DNA of 64,000 bases from Pseudomonas paeninsulae. Its GTDB lineage: Bacteria; Pseudomonadota; Gammaproteobacteria; Pseudomonadales; Pseudomonadaceae. The notes below the pieces were generated by a model. It did not search any database. It had not been told where the DNA came from and was given only the letters and a program-made list of their open reading frames with translations. The stretch is taken from contig NZ_CP141799.1 of NCBI RefSeq assembly GCF_035621475.1, forward strand, positions 1,786,501 to 1,850,500. The letters are read 5' to 3'. A program made the translations under genes and the position numbers. Below are positions 7,992 through 16,144 of the stretch, piece by piece; within the stretch, counting starts at the first letter, position 1, and the number at the start of each line of letters is the position of its first letter.

Positions 7992-8167
7992 ACGACGAGA
8001 AACGCAGTTCTGCGACAAGGCGGCCCCGTCCCTTCGGGTTGCGTGCCAAAGCCCGCCATGCGTTGTTGCGGGACTTGCCAAGGGATAACCATTACCTGCG
8101 TCCCGCGCCTAGCCTGGCGGGCTTTGGCCCAGCAACGCGGCGCGCTCGCATATGTCAACAGAGCCTA
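7900..8167. mobile_element. MITE-like element with TA duplication in the fleS-fleR junction
   Basis: 268 bases including TA at each end. The terminal inverted repeats are 23 bases (7900-7922 and 8145-8167), starting TAGGCTCTGTTGA, and agree at 22 of 23 positions. Inside is a second inverted pair, AAAGCCCGCCA (about 8048-8058) and TGGCGGGCTTT (8114-8124). There is no transposase. TA target duplication is typical of IS630/Tc1-mariner type transposition, so a non-autonomous derivative mobilised in trans is the likely origin. A minus-strand frame crossing it (7817-8158) has no support as a gene. Confidence 0.8.
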
Positions 8168-8186
8168 ATAATTCAGGAGTAACACC

Positions 8187-9590
8187 ATGGCTGCCAAAGT
8201 TCTGCTGGTCGAAGACGACCGCTCCCTGCGCGAAGCCCTGGCCGATACCCTGGCGCTGGGTGGCCACGACTACCGGACGGTGGATTGTGCCGAAGCGGCG
8301 CTCGTGGCCCTGGCGCAAGAACCCTTCGGCTTGGTGATCAGCGACGTGAACATGCCGGGCATGGACGGCCACCAGTTGTTGGCCCTGATTCGCCAGCGCC
8401 AGCCACAACTGCCGGTGTTGCTGATGACGGCCTTCGCGGCGGTCGAGCGTGCGGTGGACGCGATACGCCAGGGCGCGGCGGATTACCTGGTTAAGCCGTT
8501 CGAGCCGAAGACCTTGCTGGCGCTGGTCGATCGGCATGCCCTCGGGCGCGTGACGGCGACCGAGCAGGACGGTCCGGTGGCGCTGGAGCCGGCCAGCGTG
8601 CAATTGCTCGAGCTGGCGACGCGGGTGGCGCAGAGCGATTCGACGGTGTTGATCACCGGCGAGTCCGGCACCGGCAAGGAGGTGTTGGCGCGATTCATTC
8701 ACCAGCAGTCACCGCGGGCGGCGAAGCCCTTCGTCGCGATCAACTGCGCGGCGATTCCCGACAACATGCTCGAAGCCACGTTGTTCGGCCATGAGAAAGG
8801 CTCTTTCACTGGCGCCATTGCCAGCGCGCCGGGCAAGTTCGAGTTGGCCGAGGGCGGCACCATTCTGCTCGATGAAATTTCCGAAATGCCGCAAGGCTTG
8901 CAAGCCAAGTTGTTGCGCGTGCTGCAGGAGCGTGAAGTGGAGCGGGTAGGTGGGCGCAAGCCGATCAGCCTGGACATTCGCGTGCTGGCCACCAGTAACC
9001 GCGACCTGGCCGGCGAAGTGGCGGCGGGGCGCTTTCGTGAAGACCTCTACTATCGCCTGTCGGTCTTCCCGCTGGCCTGGCAGCCGTTGCGCCAGCGGCC
9101 AGCAGACATCTTGCCGTTGGCCGAGCGGCTGCTGGCCAAGTACGTCAAAAAAATGAATCACGCGCCTATCCGTATTTCGCCACAGGCGCAGGCGAGCCTG
9201 GTGAGTCATGCCTGGCCGGGTAATGTGCGTGAGCTGGATAACGCCATTCAACGCGCGCTAATTCTGCAGCAGGGCGGTTTAATCCAGCCGCAAGATCTGT
9301 GTCTGACGGTCGCCGCTAGCCGTCTCGCGCCTGCGCCTAAGCCGATCCTGGCGGTGGTGCCGGCGAGCGTTCCGGTGACGGCGGAGGTTGTTCCGGCGGA
9401 GGCTGGCGCCTTGGGTGAAGACCTGCGTCGACATGAGTTCCAGATGATCATCGACATCCTGCGTTCCGAGCGCGGGCGTCGCAAAGAGGCCGCCGAGCGC
9501 CTGGGGATAAGCCCGCGCACCCTGCGCTACAAGCTGGCGCAGATGCGCGATGCCGGCATGGATGTAGAGGCCTATCTGTTTGCCAGCTAG
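8187..9590 (+). CDS. fleR: Response regulator FleR (sigma-54 activator)
   Basis: 467 residues. Activated by FleS, it drives the RpoN-dependent class III operons for hook, rod and rings. The receiver domain (1-120) has acidic D10/D11, phospho-acceptor D53 (ISDVNMPGMDG) and K103-region VKPF. The AAA+ domain has Walker A GESGTGKE (about 156-163). The sigma-54 loop reads GSFTGA rather than the commonest GAFTGA. The C-terminal Fis-type helix-turn-helix (AAERLGISPRTLRYKL) is around residues 437-452. ATG 8187 has AGGAG at 8175-8179. The fleS-fleR spacing was enlarged by the inserted element; without it fleS would stop 4 bases before this start. Confidence 0.96.
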   Translation: MAAKVLLVEDDRSLREALADTLALGGHDYRTVDCAEAALVALAQEPFGLVISDVNMPGMDGHQLLALIRQRQPQLPVLLMTAFAAVERAVDAIRQGAADYLVKPFEPKTLLALVDRHALGRVTATEQDGPVALEPASVQLLELATRVAQSDSTVLITGESGTGKEVLARFIHQQSPRAAKPFVAINCAAIPDNMLEATLFGHEKGSFTGAIASAPGKFELAEGGTILLDEISEMPQGLQAKLLRVLQEREVERVGGRKPISLDIRVLATSNRDLAGEVAAGRFREDLYYRLSVFPLAWQPLRQRPADILPLAERLLAKYVKKMNHAPIRISPQAQASLVSHAWPGNVRELDNAIQRALILQQGGLIQPQDLCLTVAASRLAPAPKPILAVVPASVPVTAEVVPAEAGALGEDLRRHEFQMIIDILRSERGRRKEAAERLGISPRTLRYKLAQMRDAGMDVEAYLFAS

Positions 9591-9616
9591 CACTGGCAGC
9601 TGCAAGCCGTAAGCTA

Positions 9617-9784
9617 CGTAGGGTGGGTTAGCGGCGCGGTACGCCGGCCGATAACCCGAGCGCAATAGTGGCGCGACGCGTAACCCGCCAAACGATCGAC
9701 CGCGTTGCGCCGATGGTGGGTTACGCCGCGTCCCTTGTGGCGTGATGTCGGGTAATTGCTGCATGCGGCTAACCCACCCTACGG
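9617..9784. repeat. Inverted-repeat element (fleR-fliE gap)
   Basis: Bounded by CGTAGGGTGGGTTAGCGGC and GGCTAACCCACCCTACGG, with internal GTAACCCGCC and GGTGGGTTACGC that pair. It is the same family as the elements at 3949, 4112, 6053 and 25527. It ends 54 bases before the sigma-54 promoter of fliE. A GCCGATAA string inside (9647-9654) has no -35 partner and is part of the repeat. Confidence 0.75.
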
Positions 9785-9837
9785 TTCTGCTTCGCGTACG
9801 CCCTACAGGGTGGCGCCTTGCCCATTCCCCGCCTTAC

Positions 9838-9855
9838 CTGGCACCTTTGTTGCAA
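9838..9855 (+). promoter_or_regulatory. Sigma-54 promoter of fliEFGHIJ
   Basis: CTGGCACCTTTGTTGCAA has the full TGGCAC-N5-TTGCA consensus, GG at 9840-9841 and GC at 9852-9853. A GTCAAAA motif begins 28 bases after the GC, the same distance as at flhA, and is a probable FleQ half-site in the leader. Confidence 0.92.
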
Positions 9856-9911
9856 CCTCCTCTGGCAAGAGCCGCGTAGTGTCAAAAAACCGCGGCCAGT
9901 GGAGGAAGGTC

Positions 9912-10241
9912 ATGAGCCAGGGTATTGAATTCAATCGCTTGATGCTGGAAATGCGTTCCATGCAAACCGAGGCGATGGCGCGGCAGAAGCCTGTCGCCAG
10001 CGCACCGGAGGCCGGCGCTCCGAGCTTCTCGGATATGCTCGGCCAGGCGGTGAACAAGGTCAATGAAACCCAGCAGGCCTCCAACCAACTGGCCACGGCC
10101 TTTGAGATGGGCAAGAGCGGCGTGGACTTGAGCGATGTGATGATTGCCTCGCAGAAAGCCAGCGTGTCTTTCCAGGCCATGACCCAGGTTCGCAACAAAC
10201 TGGTTCAGGCGTATCAAGACATCATGCAGATGCCGGTTTAA
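9912..10241 (+). CDS. fliE: Flagellar hook-basal body protein FliE
   Basis: 109 residues, the P. aeruginosa length. FliE joins the MS ring to the proximal rod and is an early export substrate. The conserved C-terminal half reads [20 protein letters not shown] and ends in [17 protein letters not shown], as in the family. ATG 9912 follows GGAGGAAGG; an upstream extension of the frame runs into the promoter and repeat and is not coding. It is the first gene of the fliEFGHIJ operon. Confidence 0.95.
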   Translation: MSQGIEFNRLMLEMRSMQTEAMARQKPVASAPEAGAPSFSDMLGQAVNKVNETQQASNQLATAFEMGKSGVDLSDVMIASQKASVSFQAMTQVRNKLVQAYQDIMQMPV

Positions 10242-10257
10242 GGGTAGGTTCTAGATC

Positions 10258-12054
10258 ATGGCCGACGCACTCGCCACCAACGTTCCCGCCACCACTGCTG
10301 GCAATGATTCGAGCAAGCCGCTGTTCGGCCTGGCGTTTCTGGAAAATCTCTCGGATATGTCGATGCTGCGCCAACTCGGCCTGCTGGTCGGTCTGGCTGC
10401 CAGCGTGGCGATTGGTTTTGCCGTGGTGCTCTGGTCGCAACAGCCGGATTACCGTCCGCTGTATGGCAGCCTGGAAGGGATGGACGCTTCCCAGGTCATG
10501 CAAACCCTGGGTGCCGCCGACATCAGCTATACCGTAGAGCCAAATTCAGGCGCTCTGCTGGTCAAGGCCGATGATTTGGCGCGCGCGCGCATGCGTCTGG
10601 CCGCTGCCGGCGTGGCGCCGAGCGATAACAACATAGGTTTCGAGATTCTCGACAAGGAGCAGGGGCTCGGTACCAGCCAGTTCATGGAAGCCACCCGTTA
10701 CCGGCGTGGCCTGGAAGGCGAGCTGGCGCGCACCGTGTCCAGTATCACCAACGTCAAGGGCGCGCGGGTGCACCTGGCTATTCCGAAAAGCTCGGTGTTC
10801 GTGCGTGACGAGCGTAAGCCCAGCGCCTCCGTATTGGTCGAGCTGTATTCCGGGCGCAATCTGGAGCCGAGCCAAGTGATGGCCATTATCAATCTGGTCG
10901 CCAGTAGTGTGCCGGAGATGGACAAGGCTCAAGTCACTGTGGTCGATCAGCGGGGCCGCCTGTTGTCCGACCAGCAGGAGATGTCCGAGCTGAGCATGGC
11001 CGGCAAACAGTTCGACTACAGTCGGCGCATGGAGAGCATGCTCACCCAGCGCGTGCACAGTATTCTGCAGCCGGTGCTGGGTGCCGGGCGTTACAAGGCC
11101 GAAGTCTCGGCCGATGTAGATTTCAGCGCGGTCGAGTCCACCTCGGAAATGTTCAACCCGGATCAGCCGGCGTTGCGCAGTGAGCAGCAGGTCAATGAGC
11201 AGCGCAGTACTGGCAGTCTGTCGCCGCAAGGCGTTCCGGGTGCGCTGAGCAATCAGCCGCCGGGCGCGGCAACAGCCCCTCAGCAGGCCGGTGGCGCGGC
11301 TGCCGTAGCCGGGGCGATTGCCGCGGGTCAACCGCTGGTGGACGTCAACGGCCAGCAGGTCATGGATCCGGTGACCGGTCAGCCGATGCTGGCGCCGTTC
11401 CCAGCGGACAAGCGTGAGCAATCGACGCGCAATTTCGAACTGGATCGCTCGATCAGTCACACCAAGCAGCAGCAGGGACGCTTGCGCCGGTTGTCGGTGG
11501 CGGTGGTAGTCGACGATCAGTTCAAGGTCGATGCCGCCACTGGCGAAACCAGCCGCATGCCCTGGAGCGTCGACGAATTGGCACGCTTTACCCGACTGGT
11601 ACAGGATTCGGTCGGCTTCGACGCCAGTCGCGGCGACAGCGTGAGCGTGATCAATTCACAGTTCTCCGCGGTCCAGGGCGAAGAAATCATCGATATCCCG
11701 TTCTATACCCAGCCGTGGTTCTGGGACATCGTCAAGCAAGTGCTCGGCGTGCTGTTCATTCTGGTATTGGTATTTGGTGTGTTGCGCCCGGTGCTGAACA
11801 ATATCACCGCTGGCGGTAAAGGCCGGGGGCTGATGGCTGGTGGTCGCAATGGCGATGTCGAACTGGGTGAGATGGGTGGCCTTGACGGCGAGCTGGCGGC
11901 CGACAGGGTCAGTCTCGGCGGCCCGCAAAGCATCCTCCTGCCTAGCCCGAGCGAGGGGTATGATGCGCAGCTGAATGCAATCAAGAGCTTGGTGGCGGAA
12001 GACCCGGGTCGGGTCGCCCAGGTGGTGAAAGAGTGGATCAACGACGATGAGTGA
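10258..12054 (+). CDS. fliF: Flagellar MS-ring protein FliF
   Basis: 598 residues, the same length as in P. aeruginosa. It forms the inner-membrane MS ring that houses the export gate. One membrane helix lies at about residues 36-59 (LGLLVGLAASVAIGFAVVLW). The periplasmic ring-building motifs follow, with a Gly/Ala/Pro-rich loop (about 320-380). The second membrane helix is at about 491-513. The cytoplasmic tail ends DPGRVAQVVKEWINDDE and docks FliG. It overlaps fliG by 8 bases, indicating coupled translation. Confidence 0.97.
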   Translation: MADALATNVPATTAGNDSSKPLFGLAFLENLSDMSMLRQLGLLVGLAASVAIGFAVVLWSQQPDYRPLYGSLEGMDASQVMQTLGAADISYTVEPNSGALLVKADDLARARMRLAAAGVAPSDNNIGFEILDKEQGLGTSQFMEATRYRRGLEGELARTVSSITNVKGARVHLAIPKSSVFVRDERKPSASVLVELYSGRNLEPSQVMAIINLVASSVPEMDKAQVTVVDQRGRLLSDQQEMSELSMAGKQFDYSRRMESMLTQRVHSILQPVLGAGRYKAEVSADVDFSAVESTSEMFNPDQPALRSEQQVNEQRSTGSLSPQGVPGALSNQPPGAATAPQQAGGAAAVAGAIAAGQPLVDVNGQQVMDPVTGQPMLAPFPADKREQSTRNFELDRSISHTKQQQGRLRRLSVAVVVDDQFKVDAATGETSRMPWSVDELARFTRLVQDSVGFDASRGDSVSVINSQFSAVQGEEIIDIPFYTQPWFWDIVKQVLGVLFILVLVFGVLRPVLNNITAGGKGRGLMAGGRNGDVELGEMGGLDGELAADRVSLGGPQSILLPSPSEGYDAQLNAIKSLVAEDPGRVAQVVKEWINDDE

Positions 12055-13063
12055 CAACCGTACAGCCGCCAAGTTGAGCAAGGTCGAGAAGGCCGCGATC
12101 CTCCTGCTTTCACTCGGTGAAACCGATGCCGCGCAGGTGCTGCGCCACCTTGGGCCGAAGGAAGTGCAAAAGGTTGGCGTGGCCATGGCCGGCATGCGCA
12201 ACGTGCACCGCGAGAAGGTCGAGCAGGTGATGGGCGAATTCGTCGACATTGTCGGCGACCAGACCAGCCTGGGCGTGGGCGCGGACGGCTATATCCGCAA
12301 GATGCTGACCCAGGCGCTGGGCGAAGATAAAGCCGGCAACCTGATCGACCGCATCCTGCTCGGCGGCAGCACCAGCGGCCTGGACAGTCTGAAGTGGATG
12401 GAACCGCGCGCGGTGGCCGATGTGATCCGCTACGAGCATCCGCAGATTCAGGCGATTGTGGTAGCGTACCTCGATCCCGACCAGGCCGGTGTAGTGCTCG
12501 GCCATTTCGACCACAAGGTGCGCTTGGATATCGTTCTGCGCGTGTCCTCGCTGAATACCGTGCAACCGGCGGCACTCAAGGAACTCAACCAGATTCTCGA
12601 GAAGCAATTCTCCGGCAGCTCCAATAGCACGCGCGCCACTATGGGTGGGGTCAAGCGGGCGGCCGACATCATGAACTTCCTCGACAGCTCGACCGAAGGT
12701 CAGTTGATGGACTCGATCCGCGCAGTCGACGAAGACCTGTCGTCGCAGATCGAAGACCTGATGTTTGTCTTCGACAACCTCGCCGAGGTCGACGACCGCG
12801 GTATCCAGGCGCTGCTGCGCGAGGTTTCCTCCGATGTGCTGGTGCTGGCGCTCAAGGGCGCAGACGAGGCGATCAAGGAAAAGGTGTTCAAGAACATGTC
12901 CAAGCGCGCGGCCGAGTTGCTGCGCGACGACCTGGAAGCCAAGGGCCCGGTGCGGGTCAGCGACGTGGAAACGGCGCAGAAGGAAATTCTCACCATTGCC
13001 CGGCGCATGGCCGAAGCCGGGGAAATCGTCCTCGGTGGCAAGGGTGGCGAAGAGATGGTTTAA
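12047..13063 (+). CDS. fliG: Flagellar motor switch protein FliG
   Basis: 338 residues. FliG couples stator movement to rotor torque on the cytoplasmic face of the MS ring. The N-terminal FliF-binding domain starts SKVEKAAILLLSLGE. A middle domain with EHPQ (EHPQIQAIVVAYL) and the C-terminal torque helix with alternating charges (AELLRDDLEAKGPVRVSDVE) follow. All conserved blocks are present. The start overlaps the fliF stop; fliH follows after 15 bases. Confidence 0.97.
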   Translation: MSDNRTAAKLSKVEKAAILLLSLGETDAAQVLRHLGPKEVQKVGVAMAGMRNVHREKVEQVMGEFVDIVGDQTSLGVGADGYIRKMLTQALGEDKAGNLIDRILLGGSTSGLDSLKWMEPRAVADVIRYEHPQIQAIVVAYLDPDQAGVVLGHFDHKVRLDIVLRVSSLNTVQPAALKELNQILEKQFSGSSNSTRATMGGVKRAADIMNFLDSSTEGQLMDSIRAVDEDLSSQIEDLMFVFDNLAEVDDRGIQALLREVSSDVLVLALKGADEAIKEKVFKNMSKRAAELLRDDLEAKGPVRVSDVETAQKEILTIARRMAEAGEIVLGGKGGEEMV

Positions 13064-13078
13064 CCGGAGAAGATCGGC

Positions 13079-13879
13079 ATGGCCCCCAAGGAAGCGCCCA
13101 GCGAGTTGATTCGCGCCCAGGACATCAGCGTTATTGATCGCTGGGCCTTGCCCAGCTTCGACCCGCATGTCGAGGGTGCCGCCCCTGATCCTGCGAGCGA
13201 GGCGGCCGCGGCCGAGGCCGGCCAAGCGCTGCCGGCCGAGTCCGAGGATGTGGCTCTGGAGGACGTCAAGCCATTGACGCTAGATGAGCTGGAGGCGATA
13301 CGTCAAGACGCCTACAACGAAGGCTTCAGCACCGGCGAAAAGGACGGTTATCACAGCGGTCAGCTGAAAGCCAAACAGGAGGCCGATGCCACCCTGGCAA
13401 GCAAAATGCTCGCTGTCGAGCAGCTGATGCAGCAGCTGTTCGAGCCCATCGCCGAGCAGGATCAGCAGCTCGAAGTGGCACTGGTCAACCTGGTCAGCCA
13501 CATGGCCCGTGAGGTGATCCAGCGCGAGCTGAGTAGCGACTCTAGCCAGATTCGCCAGGTCTTGCGTGAAGCCCTCAAGTTGCTGCCCATGGGGGCCGGC
13601 AACGTGCGTATTCATCTCAATCCGCAAGACTTCGATATGGTCAAAGCCCTGCGCGAGCGCCACGAAGAAAGCTGGCGCATAGTCGAAGATGACGCCTTGT
13701 TGCCCGGCGGTTGCCGGGTCGAGAGCGAGCATAGCCGCATTGATGCGAGCATCGAAACCCGCCTCAGCCAAGCGCTCAAGCAGCTGTTCGAGCAGCAGCG
13801 CGAACAAGCCACGCATCCGCTGGAGGCCGATCTGCAGATCGACCTGGGCGCGGCCGAGGAACCACCCCATGCGTCTTGA
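13079..13879 (+). CDS. fliH: Flagellar export ATPase regulator FliH
   Basis: 266 residues. FliH binds FliI and tethers the ATPase to the export gate and C ring. The N-terminal third is variable and acidic. The segment [17 protein letters not shown] with Gly spacing is the GxxxG-type helix of FliH (about residues 80-97). The C-terminal domain (about 130-240) resembles the E subunit of V-ATPases. The 3' end overlaps fliI by 11 bases in another frame. Confidence 0.94.
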   Translation: MAPKEAPSELIRAQDISVIDRWALPSFDPHVEGAAPDPASEAAAAEAGQALPAESEDVALEDVKPLTLDELEAIRQDAYNEGFSTGEKDGYHSGQLKAKQEADATLASKMLAVEQLMQQLFEPIAEQDQQLEVALVNLVSHMAREVIQRELSSDSSQIRQVLREALKLLPMGAGNVRIHLNPQDFDMVKALRERHEESWRIVEDDALLPGGCRVESEHSRIDASIETRLSQALKQLFEQQREQATHPLEADLQIDLGAAEEPPHAS

Positions 13880-15233
13880 ACGCACCAGTTTCGCCAAGCG
13901 GCTGGCCGGCTACAGCGAGGTGGTGAAGCTTCCCAGTCAGCCCGTGGTCGAAGGGCGTTTGCAGCGCATGGTTGGCCTGACCCTGGAGGCCGAGGGGCTG
14001 CGCGCCGCACTCGGCAGCCGCTGCTTGGTGATCAACGATGACAGCTATCACCCGGTGCAAGTCGAAGCCGAGGTGATGGGCTTCGCCAACGACAAGAGCT
14101 TTCTGATGCCGGTTGGCAGCCTGGCCGGCATTGCGCCTGGGGCGCGAGTAGTGCCGATACCGGACAGCGGACGTTTGCCGATGGGCAAGTCGATGCTCGG
14201 CCGGGTGCTCGATGGCACCGGGCGGGCGCTGGATGGCAAGGGCGGGATGAAGGCCGAAGACTGGGTGCCGATGGATGGGCCGACGATTAACCCGCTGAAA
14301 CGCCACCCGATCAGTCAACCGCTGGATGTCGGCATCCGCAGTATCAACGGCCTGCTCACGGTCGGACGCGGCCAGCGTATCGGGCTGTTCGCCGGCACCG
14401 GAGTCGGCAAGAGCGTGCTGCTGGGCATGATGACGCGTTTTACCGAGGCCGATATCATCGTGGTCGGCCTAATCGGTGAGCGTGGCCGCGAGGTCAAGGA
14501 GTTCATCGACGAGATCCTCGGTGCCGAAGGTATCAAGCGTTCCGTGGTGGTCGCCTCGCCAGCAGACGATGCGCCACTGATGCGTCTGCGCGCGGCGATG
14601 TATTGCACGCGCATCGCCGAATACTTTCGCGACAAGGGCAAGAATGTCCTGTTGCTGATGGACTCGCTGACCCGCTTCGCCCAGGCCCAGCGCGAGATCG
14701 CCCTGGCCATTGGCGAGCCGCCGGCGACCAAGGGTTATCCACCTTCGGTGTTTGCCAAACTGCCAAAATTGGTCGAGCGCGCCGGTAATGCCGAAGAGGG
14801 TGGCGGTTCGATCACGGCGTTCTACACGGTCTTGAGTGAAGGCGACGATCAACAGGATCCGATTGCCGATGCCGCCCGCGGCGTGCTTGACGGTCACATC
14901 GTGCTGTCGCGGCGCTTGGCCGAGGAAGGCCATTATCCAGCCATCGACATCGAAGCCTCGATCAGCCGGGTCATGCCGCAAGTGGTGACGAGCGAACACC
15001 AGCGCAGCGCGCAGCGCTTCAAGCAGCTGTGGGCACGCTATCAGCAGAGCCGCGACCTGATCAGTGTCGGCGCCTACGTACCCGGTGGCGATGCCGATAC
15101 CGACTTGGCCATCGCGCGCCAGCCGGCGATGGTCAGGTACCTGCGCCAGAGCCTGGGCGAAAGTGAAAACCTGGAACGCAGCAGTGCGCTGCTGGCGGCG
15201 ACCTTCAACCCCACTATTGCGCCGGGGGGCTAA
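13869..15233 (+). CDS. fliI: Flagellum-specific export ATPase FliI
   Basis: 454 residues. This hexameric ATPase energises type III export and is related to the F1 beta subunit. Walker A is [11 protein letters not shown] with K181; Walker B is [20 protein letters not shown]; the family signature [16 protein letters not shown] is present. The start is ATG 13869 ([10 protein letters not shown]), inside the fliH end. The longer frame from 13689 is a fliH shadow. FliJ follows with no gap. Confidence 0.97.
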   Translation: MRLERTSFAKRLAGYSEVVKLPSQPVVEGRLQRMVGLTLEAEGLRAALGSRCLVINDDSYHPVQVEAEVMGFANDKSFLMPVGSLAGIAPGARVVPIPDSGRLPMGKSMLGRVLDGTGRALDGKGGMKAEDWVPMDGPTINPLKRHPISQPLDVGIRSINGLLTVGRGQRIGLFAGTGVGKSVLLGMMTRFTEADIIVVGLIGERGREVKEFIDEILGAEGIKRSVVVASPADDAPLMRLRAAMYCTRIAEYFRDKGKNVLLLMDSLTRFAQAQREIALAIGEPPATKGYPPSVFAKLPKLVERAGNAEEGGGSITAFYTVLSEGDDQQDPIADAARGVLDGHIVLSRRLAEEGHYPAIDIEASISRVMPQVVTSEHQRSAQRFKQLWARYQQSRDLISVGAYVPGGDADTDLAIARQPAMVRYLRQSLGESENLERSSALLAATFNPTIAPGG

Positions 15234-15683
15234 GTGTCGACAAGTCGCGCCGCGCGCCTGGCGCCGGTTATCGTCATGGCCGAGCGTGCCGAGCGCGAGG
15301 CCGCCATGCAGTTGGGTCACTGCCAGGGGCTGTTGAGTCAGGCCCAGGTCAAGCTGGGCGAGCTGGAGCATTACCGGGGCGATTATCAGCAACAGTGGAT
15401 CAGCGAAGGCCAGCGCGGTGTTTCCGGGCAATGGCTGATGAACTATCAGCGTTTTCTTTCCCAGTTGGAGACCGCCATCGGCCAGCAGCGTCAGACCGTG
15501 GCCTGGCATGGCAACAACCTGGACAAGGTGCGAGTGGTCTGGCAACAGCGTTATGCGCGCCTGGAGGGTCTGCGCAAGTTGGTGCAGCGTTATCAGGAGG
15601 AGGCCCGCCTGAGTGCGGACAAACGCGAGCAAAAACTCCTCGATGAGTTAGCCCAACGCGTACGCCGGGACGATTGTGCTTGA
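15234..15683 (+). CDS. fliJ: Flagellar export chaperone/stalk protein FliJ
   Basis: 149 residues, almost wholly coiled coil, which fits the antiparallel two-helix stalk that inserts into the FliI ring and contacts FlhA. The start is GTG 15234, directly after the fliI TAA, giving MSTSRAARLAPVIVMAERAE like other pseudomonad FliJ. It is the last gene of the fliE operon. Confidence 0.92.
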   Translation: MSTSRAARLAPVIVMAERAEREAAMQLGHCQGLLSQAQVKLGELEHYRGDYQQQWISEGQRGVSGQWLMNYQRFLSQLETAIGQQRQTVAWHGNNLDKVRVVWQQRYARLEGLRKLVQRYQEEARLSADKREQKLLDELAQRVRRDDCA

Positions 15684-15822
15684 TTGCCTGTTGCTGCTGG
15701 CGCTTGCTAGTGCTACATCTTGATCACACGGATCGTGCATTCAGGCTCGTTCAGTCGCGATAGCCATCGCGCAAGCTTGTCTGGGGTGTGATCGACTGTT
15801 TTGTCGGAGTAAGGAGTTCTGT

Positions 15823-16128
15823 ATGGCCATCACCTCGCTGTCCTCGCCTGATGGGCAAGAGTTGACCATTGTGATTCAGGGACGTTTCGACTTCGGCGCG
15901 CATCAGGAATTTCGTGGTGCCTATGAGCGCGTCGACCTCAGCCCCAAGCGCTATGCAGTGGACCTCAAGGGTACGACCTATCTCGACAGTTCGGCGCTCG
16001 GCATGTTGCTGTTGTTGCGTGATCACGCCGGTGGCGATCACGCGCACATCCGTTTGCTCAACTGCAACGCGGATGTGCGCAAGATCCTCGCTATCTCCAA
16101 CTTCGAACAACTGTTCCAGATCACCTAG
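15823..16128 (+). CDS. hsbA: Anti-sigma factor antagonist HsbA (STAS)
   Basis: 101 residues, a single STAS domain. In P. aeruginosa HsbA binds FlgM or the cyclase HsbD depending on its phosphorylation and so links swimming to biofilm formation. The phospho-site TYLDSSALGMLLLL holds S56/S57. The GGAG ribosome site precedes ATG 15823. It forms a group with hsbR (16 bases downstream) and hptB. Their place between fliJ and fliK is the P. putida/fluorescens layout; in P. aeruginosa they lie near flgM. The family call is by sequence and neighbours. Confidence 0.88.
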   Translation: MAITSLSSPDGQELTIVIQGRFDFGAHQEFRGAYERVDLSPKRYAVDLKGTTYLDSSALGMLLLLRDHAGGDHAHIRLLNCNADVRKILAISNFEQLFQIT

Positions 16129-16144
16129 CTCGAGTTCCTCAGCC

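Noticed and set aside
7817..8158. Open frame on the minus strand through the MITE-like element
   Set aside because: Half of it is antisense fleS; the rest is the non-coding element. No transposase motif such as DDE is visible.
9647..9654. GCCGATAA resembling a sigma-28 -10 box
   Set aside because: Inside the inverted-repeat element, no TAAA or TCAAG at the right distance, and the fliE operon has its own sigma-54 promoter.
12110..13225. 371-codon minus-strand open frame
   Set aside because: Antisense to fliG and fliH; a shadow of high-GC third positions.
14469..15632. 387-codon minus-strand open frame
   Set aside because: Antisense to fliI and fliJ, shadow composition, no family similarity.
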